Below are positions 56,896 through 64,000 of a stretch of DNA of 64,000 nucleotides, piece by piece. Within the stretch, counting starts at the first letter, position 1; each line of letters starts with the position of its first letter. The translations under genes and the position numbers were made by a program. The notes under the pieces were generated by a model that saw nothing but the letters and a program-made list of their open reading frames with translations, was not told where the DNA came from and did not search any database. This stretch comes from Gemmatimonadota bacterium (GTDB lineage: Bacteria; Gemmatimonadota; Gemmatimonadetes; Gemmatimonadales; GWC2-71-9), in contig JADJPD010000013.1 of the NCBI GenBank assembly GCA_016713435.1, positions 62,001-126,000 of the forward strand, written 5' to 3'.

Positions 56896-58017
56896 ATGAC
56901 GCTGCTCGAGACGGGGCGCGAACGCGCCGGGGCGATCATCCTCCTGCTGGGGGCGGCGATCCTGCTGACGCTGCTGCCGTACGCCAGCGGGCTCATCGGC
57001 GGGCTGGTGCTGTACGTGGTGTTCGCGCCGGTCTTCCTGACCATCGCGCGGCGGGTGCCGGAGCGCTGGGCGGCGGCGGTGGTCGTGACGCTGGCCCTGG
57101 TCCTGATCGTGGCGCCCACCCTCGTGTTCGCCGGGCTGGTGGTGGACCAGGCGCAGGACATCGCGACGGGCGTGGTGCGCGGTCCCCTGGTGGACCGGCT
57201 GGCCACGATCCAGGTGGCCGGCTACCCGCTGGGGCCCCGGCTGGCGGGGCTCGGCGAGCAGGTGCTGGCGTGGCTCGGCCGCAGCGCCTTCGGGGTCCTC
57301 GGGACCGCGACGCGGGTCGGGCTCAACCTCACGATCGCGCTGTTCCTCCTCTACTACCTGCTGCGACGGCCGGGGCAGGCCTGGGACGCGGTGCGGCCTT
57401 ACCTCCCCTTCAGCGCCGCGTCGGCGGAACTGCTGCGGGTGCGCTTCCACGACGTCACGGTGTCCACCGTCATCGGGACCGGGCTGATCGCGCTGATCCA
57501 GGGCGTGCTGGTGGGGCTGGGCTTCTGGGTCATGGGCATCAACAACGCGGTGTTCTGGGGCGTGGTGACGGTGGTGTTCGCCATCCTCCCCGTGGTGGGC
57601 TCCGGCCTGGTGATGGCGCCGGCGGTGCTGACGCTCTTCCTCGGCGACCGCTATGGGGCGGCCCTGGTGCTGGCGCTGCTCACGGTGGTGGTGGGCAACG
57701 TGGACGTGGTGATCCGGCCGATCATCTTCCGGCGCTACGCACAGATCCACCCGTTGCTGACCCTGGTCGGCGCGATCGGCGGGGTCACGTACTTCGGGTT
57801 GCTCGGCATCCTGATCGGGCCGCTCATGCTCTCGTACTTCTTTGAGCTGATCCGCATCTACCGGGCGGAGTACGTGGAGCCGGCCGCTGTCCCGGCGGTG
57901 CCCGGGATGCCGCCCGCAGGCCCGGGCCCGCCCCCCCGGGGGGGGGAAGGGGTGCCCCGGCCACGGGGGCCACCGGTGGTCCGGGCGGCTGGCCTGATTC
58001 TGGCTGTTTACCACTAG
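56896..58017 (+). CDS. AI-2E family transporter (YdiK/PerM type)
   Basis: 373-aa inner-membrane protein with about eight helices and the family loop motifs GLLGILIGPLMLSYFFELIR and VVDQAQDIATG. Relatives export small molecules (AI-2 in E. coli TqsA) or sodium/protons; substrate unknown. The last 45 residues (after AEYVEPA) are Pro/Gly-rich and come from a C7G9 run near 57931, so the true end may lie earlier, in another frame. Confidence 0.82.
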   Translation: MTLLETGRERAGAIILLLGAAILLTLLPYASGLIGGLVLYVVFAPVFLTIARRVPERWAAAVVVTLALVLIVAPTLVFAGLVVDQAQDIATGVVRGPLVDRLATIQVAGYPLGPRLAGLGEQVLAWLGRSAFGVLGTATRVGLNLTIALFLLYYLLRRPGQAWDAVRPYLPFSAASAELLRVRFHDVTVSTVIGTGLIALIQGVLVGLGFWVMGINNAVFWGVVTVVFAILPVVGSGLVMAPAVLTLFLGDRYGAALVLALLTVVVGNVDVVIRPIIFRRYAQIHPLLTLVGAIGGVTYFGLLGILIGPLMLSYFFELIRIYRAEYVEPAAVPAVPGMPPAGPGPPPRGGEGVPRPRGPPVVRAAGLILAVYH

Positions 58018-58020
58018 CCC

Positions 58021-58200
58021 ATGGACAAGGGCAGGATGTCGGACAGGGTGCGCCAGATCCTGGCCGCGCTGGCGGGGCTCCGGTTCGGCGCCGTGGAGAT
58101 CGTGGTCCACGACGGCCGGATCGTGCAGATCGAGCGCCGGGAGAAGGTGCGCCTGGCCACGGACGGCAGGGCGCTTTTCGTGGAAGTCCCGCCGGTCCAC
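58021..58200 (+). CDS. DUF2292 (YezD-like) small protein, end uncertain
   Basis: About 60 residues match DUF2292: ILAALAGLRFGAVEIVVHDG followed by RIVQIERREKVRL. The family is often found beside sulfate/sulfonate uptake genes, as here. The open frame continues to 58350 with non-family sequence (LATDGRALFVEV onward), so the real stop was probably lost to an indel. ATG at 58036 is an equally good start. Confidence 0.6.
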
Positions 58201-58244
58201 CGCGGGCGCCGGGGCCTGCTGCGGGCCGCCGCGCAGCGACCCCC

Positions 58245-59383
58245 CAGCTGCAGCAGCGGGTCGACGAGCTCGACCAGCGGGTCCGCGTGCTCGACCGCCT
58301 GCGGGAGCTGCAGGCCGAGAGCCTGGCCACCGCGGCGCGGACGCGGGTGAGCGTCACAGCCGGCCCGGGTGGCTTCAGCCTCCGCTCCGCGGACGGTGCC
58401 TACCAGCTGCGGCTGCGCGGGTACTTCCAGACCGACGCCCGGGTGTTCCTGGGCGACGACGACAAGGGTCCCATGACCTGCTGGGTCCGCCGGGTTCGCC
58501 CCCGCCACCGGGGAGGTATCCCTCCGCCTTGCCCGCGCGGGCGGCCGCTCCTCGACGCCCAGGGAAGCCGCGGGACCGCGGGGGTTCAAGACGCCGATCG
58601 GCCGCACGCAGGGCCAGCTCAGGTCCTGGGGGGGGGGGCTCACGCCCGGGGCCGCGGGGGGCCGGCGCCGACGTGTCCGACCGGAAGGAGCTCGTGGGCC
58701 GGCTCTTCCTCACGCCGTTCGCGCGACAGGGGGCGCGGGCGCCGCTGGACCTGGGCCTGGGCCTCGCCGCCAGCACCACGAAGGAGGAGGGGACCAGCGC
58801 CGCCACCGGCCTGCCGGGCTATCGCGAGCCGGGCCAGCAGGTGGTGTTCCGCTACCGCACCAGCTCAGCCAACCCGGTGACGGGCACCGTGCTGGCCGAC
58901 GGCACGCACAGCCGGATCGCGCCGCAGGCCTACCTCAACAAGGGCCCGCTCGGCCTGATCGCGGAGTACGTGGTGAGCAAGCAGGCGGTGGCCCGCGACA
59001 CGGGTATCTCCCGCACGGAGGAGAACCTGACCCACACCGCGTGGCAGGTGACGGGTGGGTACGTCCTCACGGGGGAGGCCAACAGCTTCCGCAGCATCAC
59101 GCCCAAGAAGAACTTCGACCCGCTCAACGGCGGGTGGGGCGCCCTCGAGGTGGTGGCCCGCTACGGCCAGCTCAGCCTCGACAAGGATGCCTTCCCGCGC
59201 TACGCGGATTCCACGGCCTCGATCCGCAAGGAGAGCGAGTGGGGCGTGGGCCTCAACTGGTACTTCACGCGGCAGGTGCGCGTGGCGGTCAACTATGAGG
59301 TGACCACGTTCGAGGGCGGGGCCGCGACGGGCGACCGGCCCAGGGAGAAGTTCCTCGGCATCCGCTTCCAGACCGCCTTCTGA
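58245..59383 (+). pseudogene. Phosphate/anion-selective porin (OprP/OprO-like), broken and probably missing a middle part
   Basis: Outer-membrane porin. The N-terminal coiled coil (LQQRVDELDQRVRVLDRLRE) and first strand (YQLRLRGYFQTDARVFLGDD) are in one frame; then 58480-58670 is scrambled; the C-terminal 235 residues, from RKELVGRLFLTPF to FLGIRFQTAF, are clean in another frame and end in Phe. Between both, about 150 residues of a normal OprP are missing. The signal peptide cannot be read either, so the start is undetermined. Position before a sulfate-binding protein suggests sulfate passage through the outer membrane. Likely a sequence/assembly problem rather than a dead gene. Confidence 0.65.
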
Positions 59384-59390
59384 CCCGGAG

Positions 59391-60390
59391 ATGGGGCGGC
59401 CCCGCCGCCCGCGCCCGGGCCGCCGCCGCCCTCCCCGGGCGCGGCCCAGCAGAAGCCGGTGACGCTGCTCAATGTCTCATACGACCCGACCCGCGAGTTC
59501 TACGTCGCGTTCAACCAGGCGTTCGCCCAGTACTGGAAGGGGAAGACCGGGCAGGACGTGACCATCCGCCAGTCGCACGGGGGCTCGGGCAAGCAGGCCC
59601 GCTCCGTGATCGACGGGCTCGAGGCGGACGTGGTGACGCTCGCGCTGGCCTACGACATCGACGAGATCGCCCAGCGGAGCGGCTACCTGCCGGCCACCTG
59701 GCAGGCGCGCCTGCCCAACAACAGCGCGCCGTACACCTCGACGATCGTCTTCCTCGTCCGAAGGGCAACCCCAAGGGGATCCGCGACTGGGGCGACCTGG
59801 TGCGTCCCGGCATCTCGGTGATCACCCCGAACCCGAAGACCTCCGGCGGCGCGCGCTGGAACTACCTGGCGGCGTGGGCCTGGGCGCTGCGCCAGCCCGG
59901 TGGCAGTGACGCCACGGCCCGGGACTTCGTGGGCCGGCTCTTCAAGAACGTGCCGGTCCTCGATGCCGGCGCGCGCGGCTCCACCACCACCTTCGTGGAG
60001 CGCGGGATCGGGGACGTGCTGCTGGCCTGGGAGAACGAGGCACTCCTCGCCATCAAGGAACTCGGGCCGGACAAGTTCGAGATCGTGGCCCCCTCCCTCA
60101 GCATCCTGGCCGAGCCGCCGGTGACGGTGGTGGACCGGGTGGCCCGCAAGCACGGGACCCAGGCGGTGGCGCAGGCGTACCTCGAGTACCTCTACACCGA
60201 CGCCGGGCAGGAACTCGCCGCGAAGCACTACTACCGGCCCCGCAGCGCCGCGATCGCCGCGCGCTATGCGGCGCAGTTCCCGCGGCTCAACCTGATCACG
60301 GTGGGCGAGGTCTTCGGGGGCTGGCAGAGGGCCCAGGCCACGCACTTTGCCGACGGCGGTATCTTCGACCAGATCTACCTCAACCGCTGA
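59391..60390 (+). CDS. sbp: Sulfate/thiosulfate-binding periplasmic protein (two frameshifts)
   Basis: Substrate-binding component of the sulfate ABC importer. TLLNVSYDPTREFYVAFNQ, RQSHGGSGKQARSVIDGLEA, TPNPKTSGGARWNYLAAW and the end YYRPRSAAIAARYAAQFP are family hallmarks of Sbp/CysP. One base is missing near 59760 (LVRKGNPKG is split between frames). The signal peptide in 59391-59458 is GC-rich and out of frame with the mature part, which reads from AAQQKPVTLL. Expected length is about 335 aa. It begins seven bases after the porin stop. Confidence 0.85.
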
Positions 60391-60401
60391 GGCACCGTCG
60401 C

Positions 60402-61512
60402 ATGGCTTCCCCCGTCGAGCACGCCGCCACCAAGGAGCCCGGGTACCGGGTGCTGGACCCGGTCTGGTTCAACGCCGGCCCCGAGCCCGCCTCGCTCGTG
60501 GCCGCGCCGGTGACCCCGGTGGCGCGGTTCTTTGCGCGGAACCACGGCGTGATCCCGGCGGGGGAGCCGGCCACCTGGCAGGTGCGGGTGGACGGGCTGG
60601 TGGCCCGGCCGCTGGCGTTCACGGTGGCCGAGCTGATGGACGGCCGCTTCCCGGTGCAGACCGTGGCGGCCACGCTGGTGTGCGCGGGCCTTCGCCGGAC
60701 CGAGTTGATGGAACACCGCGAGGTCCCTGGCGAGCTGGGCTGGGGCCTCGAGCCGGTGGGCACCGCCACCTGGACCGGCGTCCGCCTCGCGGACGTGCTG
60801 GCCGGGGCCGGGGTGGAGGCGGGGGCGGCCCACGTGGAGCTGACCGGGGCGGACGACGTGGAGCGGCACGGGCGGCACTTCGGCTTCGGGGGCTCCATCC
60901 CGCTGGCCAAGGCCCGGGCCGGGGAGGTGCTGCTGGCGTGGGGCATGAACGGGGAGCCGCTGCCTCCGCTCCATGGCGGCCCGCTCCGGCTGGTGGTGCC
61001 GGGCTACATCGGGGCGCGGAGCGTGAAGTGGCTGGCCCAGGTCACCCTCCGGGCCACGCCGTCCGACAACTACTTCCAGCGCGACGCCTACCGCGTGCTC
61101 CGGGAACCCTCCGTGGCCGACCCGCGCAGCGTGCGGGCGGGCGATGAGCTGGGGGAGGTGCCGCTCAACGCGGTGATCGTGAGCCCCGAACCGTTTGCGC
61201 GGACCTCCGCGGGGCCGCTGGGTGGTGCGCGGCTGGGCCATGGGGCACGGCAGCGCGCCCCTGCACGGCGTGGAGCTGTCGGTGGACCACGGCGTCACCT
61301 GGCAGCCCGCCGAGCTCGAGGCGGGCGGGGAGGCCTGGACCTGGCGCTTCTGGCGCGCCACGGTGGCCGCGACGCCGGGGCTCCTGACGGTCATCGCCCG
61401 GGCCACGGACCAGGCGGGGCACGCCATGCCGGCGTCGCTGGCCGAGGTCTGGAACGTGAAGGGCTACGCCAACAACGCCTGGCACCGCGTGGCGGTGGGA
61501 GGTGACGGATGA
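60402..61512 (+). CDS. Sulfite oxidase-family molybdopterin enzyme (single-base frameshift)
   Basis: About 370 aa, Moco-dependent oxidoreductase. The Moco domain has the ligand Cys in TLVCAGLRRTEL and GGSIPLAKA; the C-terminal Mo-co dimerisation domain begins near 61200 (RGWAMGHGSAPLHGVELSVD) in another frame, the change lying near 61215 where VVRGWA should follow directly. It lacks a heme domain and signal peptide. It would oxidise sulfite to sulfate or act on a related substrate. Embedded between sbp and cysT; its stop overlaps the cysT start. Confidence 0.83.
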
Positions 61513-62312
61513 GCCGGGCGGCCGGGGCGGCCGGGCGGGGGGCGGGGGGGGGGGGGGGGGGCCCCCCTGGGCTGGCTGCCCCGCTCCGACGCTGCTTGCC
61601 CGGGCGGGGGCGGGCTGGCGGCTTCTGGGAGGCCACGCTGGCCCCGCGGGTGCTGGCCGCCTACCGGGTGAGCCTCGTGACCTCGCTGGTGGCCGCGAGC
61701 CTCAACGCCGTCTTCGGGCTGCTGGTGGCGTGGGTGCTGGTGCGCTATCGCTTCCCGGGCCGGCGCGTGGTGGACGCGCTGGTGGACCTGCCGTTCGCGC
61801 TGCCGACGGCCGTGGCGGGGATCGCGCTCACCACGCTGTACGCGGAAAACGGCTGGCTCGGGGCGCGGCTGGCCCCGCTCGGCATCAAGGTGAGCTACAC
61901 CACCCTCGGCATCACGGTGGCGCTGGTGTTCATCGGCCTGCCGTTCGTGGTGCGGACGCTGCAGCCCGTGCTGCAGGACCTCGAGGCGGAGATCGAGGAG
62001 GCGGCGGCGAGTCTCGGGGCCACCCGCTGGCAGACCTTCCGCCGGGTGCTCCTGCCCGCGCTCCTGCCCGCGCTCCTGACCGGCTTTGCGCTGGCGTTCG
62101 CGCGGGCCATCGGCGAGTACGGCTCGGTGGTGTTCATCTCCGGCAACATGCCGATGCGCACCGAGATCGCCCCGCTCCTCATCATGACCAAGCTGGAGCA
62201 GTTCGACTACGCCGGCGCCACCGCGATCGCCGTGGTGCTGCTGCTCATGTCCTTCGCGCTCCTCCTCTGCATCAACGTGCTCCAGTGGTGGAGCCGGCGG
62301 CAGGCGGCCTGA
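61509..62312 (+). CDS. cysT: Sulfate ABC transporter permease CysT (damaged N-terminus)
   Basis: Inner-membrane permease of the sulfate importer, 267 aa as read. From LAAYRVSLVTSLVAASLNAV onward it matches CysT/CysU, with the EAA loop EEAAASLGATRWQTFRRVLLP that contacts CysA. The first 45 residues are Gly/Ala/Arg-rich and contain an 18-G run; the expected first transmembrane helix is missing, so this part is probably artefactual. Overlaps the sulfite oxidase stop (ATGA). Confidence 0.87.
   Translation: MSRAAGAAGRGAGGGGGGPPGLAAPLRRCLPGRGRAGGFWEATLAPRVLAAYRVSLVTSLVAASLNAVFGLLVAWVLVRYRFPGRRVVDALVDLPFALPTAVAGIALTTLYAENGWLGARLAPLGIKVSYTTLGITVALVFIGLPFVVRTLQPVLQDLEAEIEEAAASLGATRWQTFRRVLLPALLPALLTGFALAFARAIGEYGSVVFISGNMPMRTEIAPLLIMTKLEQFDYAGATAIAVVLLLMSFALLLCINVLQWWSRRQAA
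61544..61561 (+). repeat. Homopolymer of 18 G
   Basis: Uninterrupted G run inside the 5' end of cysT, preceded by other G-rich blocks and followed by six C. It falls where a membrane helix is expected, so a sequencing artefact is likely. Confidence 0.8.
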
Positions 62313-62313
62313 C

Positions 62314-63198
62314 GTGGCCGGGATCGTCACCTCGCGCCTTCATGCCGCCCCCGACCGCACCTCGGCGCTGACCGAGCCCCGGCCGGTGCGCTGGGCGCTC
62401 ACCGGGGTGGCGCTCGCGTTCCTGGTGCTCTTCCTCTTCATCCCGCTGGTGGCGGTGTTCACGGAGGGACTCAAGAAGGGGTGGGAGGCCTACCTCGCCG
62501 CCCTGGTGGAGCCGGACGCGCTGGCGGCCGTGCGCCTCACGCTGCTCACGGCGGCCGTCGCCGTGCCGCTCAACACCGCCTTCGGCGTGGCCGCGGCGTG
62601 GTGCCTCGCCAAGTTCCGCTTCCCGGGCCGGAGCATCCTGCTTACGCTCATCGACCTGCCGTTCGCCGTGTCGCCGGTGATCGCGGGGATGGTGTTCGTC
62701 CTCCTGTTCGGCACGCAGGGGTGGTTCGGCGGGTGGCTGTTCGACCACGACGTGAAGATCGTCTTCGCCGTGCCGGGGATCGTGCTGGCCACCACGTTCG
62801 TGACGTTCCCGTTCGTGGCGCGCGAGCTCATCCCGCTGATGCAGGAGCAGGGGCCGGAGGAGGAGGAGGCCGCCCGGGTGCTCGGCGCGAGCGGCTGGCA
62901 GATCTTCTGGCGGGTGACGCTGCCCAACATCAAGTGGGGCCTGCTCTACGGCGTCATCCTCTGCAACGCCCGCGCGATGGGGGAGTTCGGCGCCGTGTCG
63001 GTGGTGTCCGGGCACATCCGGGGGCTCACCAACACGCTCCCGCTGCACATCGAGATCCTCTACAACGAGTACAACTTCGCGGCGGCCTTCGCCGTGGCGT
63101 CGCCCCTCGCGCTCCTCGGCCTCGTGACGCTGGTGGCCAAGACCGCGGTGGAGTGGTGCCAGGCGCGAGAGCTGGCCCGCGGGGCGGGAGCATCATGA
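62314..63198 (+). CDS. cysW: Sulfate ABC transporter permease CysW
   Basis: Second permease chain, 294 aa, GTG start one base after cysT. Six helices; the EAA loop is EEEAARVLGASGWQIFWRVTLP, and the family end NARAMGEFGAVSVVSGHIRG is intact. Forms the channel with CysT; CysA follows in ATGA overlap. Confidence 0.93.
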   Translation: MAGIVTSRLHAAPDRTSALTEPRPVRWALTGVALAFLVLFLFIPLVAVFTEGLKKGWEAYLAALVEPDALAAVRLTLLTAAVAVPLNTAFGVAAAWCLAKFRFPGRSILLTLIDLPFAVSPVIAGMVFVLLFGTQGWFGGWLFDHDVKIVFAVPGIVLATTFVTFPFVARELIPLMQEQGPEEEEAARVLGASGWQIFWRVTLPNIKWGLLYGVILCNARAMGEFGAVSVVSGHIRGLTNTLPLHIEILYNEYNFAAAFAVASPLALLGLVTLVAKTAVEWCQARELARGAGAS

Positions 63199-64000
63199 GC
63201 ATCGGGGTGCAGGGCCTGGCCAAGCGCTTCGGCGGTTTCGAGGCCCTCAAGAACGTGAGCCTCGAGATCCCCTCGGGCGAGCTGGTGGCGCTCCTTGGGC
63301 CCTCGGGGTCGGGCAAGACGACGCTGCTGCGGCTCATCGCCGGGCTGGAGCGGCCCGACGCGGGCACCATCCTCTTCCACGGCGAGGATGCCACCCGGCG
63401 CGACGTGCGTGACCGGCAGGTGGGCTTCGTGTTCCAGCACTACGCGCTCTTCCGGCACATGAGCGTGTTCGAGAACGTGGCCTTCGGGCTCCGGGTGCGC
63501 CCGCGCCACCTGCGCCCGCCCGAGGCCGAGATCCGTACCACCGTGACGGACCTCCTCAAGCTGGTGCAGCTCGACTGGCTGGCCGACCGCCAGCCCTCGC
63601 AGCTCTCCGGCGGCCAGCGGCAGCGGGTGGCGCTGGCGCGCGCGCTGGCGGTCAAGCCGGAGGTGCTCCTCCTCGACGAGCCGTTCGGCGCGCTCGACGC
63701 CAAGGTGCGGAAGGAACTCCGCCGCTGGCTCCGCCGGCTCCATGAGGAGGTGCACGTCACCACCGTGTTCGTCACCCACGACCAGGACGAGGCCATGGAG
63801 GTGGCCGACCGCATCGTGGTGATGAACGAGGGCCGCATCGAGCAGGTTGGCCATCCCGAGGCGGTGTACGAGCACCCCGCGACGCCGTTCGTCTACAGCT
63901 TCCTCGGCAACGTGAACCTCTTTCACGGCCGCGTGGCCGAGGGCCGCGCCGAGGTGGCCGGCCAGGAGGTGGCCATGCCCGATTGGGCGGCCGGCCTCGA
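63195..64000 (+). CDS. cysA: Sulfate ABC transporter ATP-binding protein CysA (3' end outside window)
   Basis: ATPase of the sulfate importer; 268 residues visible. Walker A GPSGSGKTTLL, Q loop VFQHYALFRHMSVFENV, signature LSGGQRQRVALARAL, Walker B LLLDEPFGALD, H loop VFVTHDQDEA; the C-terminal TOBE-type region begins at GNVNLFHGRV. The frame is open to the last base. Confidence 0.95.
   Translation, partial: MSIGVQGLAKRFGGFEALKNVSLEIPSGELVALLGPSGSGKTTLLRLIAGLERPDAGTILFHGEDATRRDVRDRQVGFVFQHYALFRHMSVFENVAFGLRVRPRHLRPPEAEIRTTVTDLLKLVQLDWLADRQPSQLSGGQRQRVALARALAVKPEVLLLDEPFGALDAKVRKELRRWLRRLHEEVHVTTVFVTHDQDEAMEVADRIVVMNEGRIEQVGHPEAVYEHPATPFVYSFLGNVNLFHGRVAEGRAEVAGQEVAMPDWAAGL

Overview
The window is about 64 kb of very GC-rich bacterial chromosome with dense, mostly short-spaced operons (many ATGA/GTGA start-stop overlaps). 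The gene set fits a Gram-negative, aerobic heterotroph: TonB receptor, outer-membrane barrels, lipoproteins, a PEP-CTERM protein, RNase E/G, NfeD/FloA, and many secreted peptidases and amidohydrolases. This combination resembles Gemmatimonadota, but that assignment is an inference. No phage, insertion sequence, CRISPR array or integration site was found.

Layout. 1-5.6 kb: end of PEP carboxylase, a PEP-CTERM protein with a sigma-54-like promoter, rlmN, and a subtilisin lipoprotein with a scrambled PKD tail. 5.7-13.1 kb: PTS EIIA-aspS, then phoH-ybeY-CNNM-CNNM-mgtE (RNA maintenance and magnesium). 13.1-16.5 kb: TonB receptor and a shortened DedA-like protein. 16.5-28.8 kb: an acyl-CoA cluster with meaB, both parts of methylmalonyl-CoA mutase, a bacterial eRF1-like protein, a HAD protein, acyl-CoA carboxylase CT subunit, a large S8 peptidase, an AtuA pair and enoyl-CoA hydratase. 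28.8-35 kb: RecQ, P1 peptidase, hybrid histidine kinase, acyl-CoA dehydrogenase. 35-38.3 kb: RNase E/G, L21, L27, a coiled-coil protein. 38.3-46.4 kb (minus strand): thiolase, glycerophosphodiesterase, two M16-like proteins, two amidohydrolases. 46.5-51.8 kb: damaged sigma/anti-sigma genes, Spy-like protein, NfeD, FloA, pyrophosphatase. 51.9-57 kb: tRNA-Leu, an exported CYTH/VTC-like protein, small membrane and stress proteins, a Rad52-type annealing protein. 56.9-64 kb: AI-2E transporter and a sulfate-uptake operon (DUF2292, porin, binding protein, sulfite oxidase, CysT, CysW, CysA; CysA runs off the end).

How the genes work together. The acyl-CoA genes (mutase, MeaB, carboxylase, hydratase, acyl-CoA dehydrogenase, thiolase) suggest oxidation of branched-chain or odd-chain substrates to succinyl-CoA and acetyl-CoA. 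The last operon would carry sulfate across both membranes, with an embedded sulfite oxidase.

Sequence quality matters here. At least fifteen genes, including essential aspS, carry single-base indels or short scrambles, often in G/C runs, and there is an 18-G run at 61544. Most breaks are more likely base-calling or assembly errors than pseudogenes. Broken genes are annotated across their full span with the indel position given.
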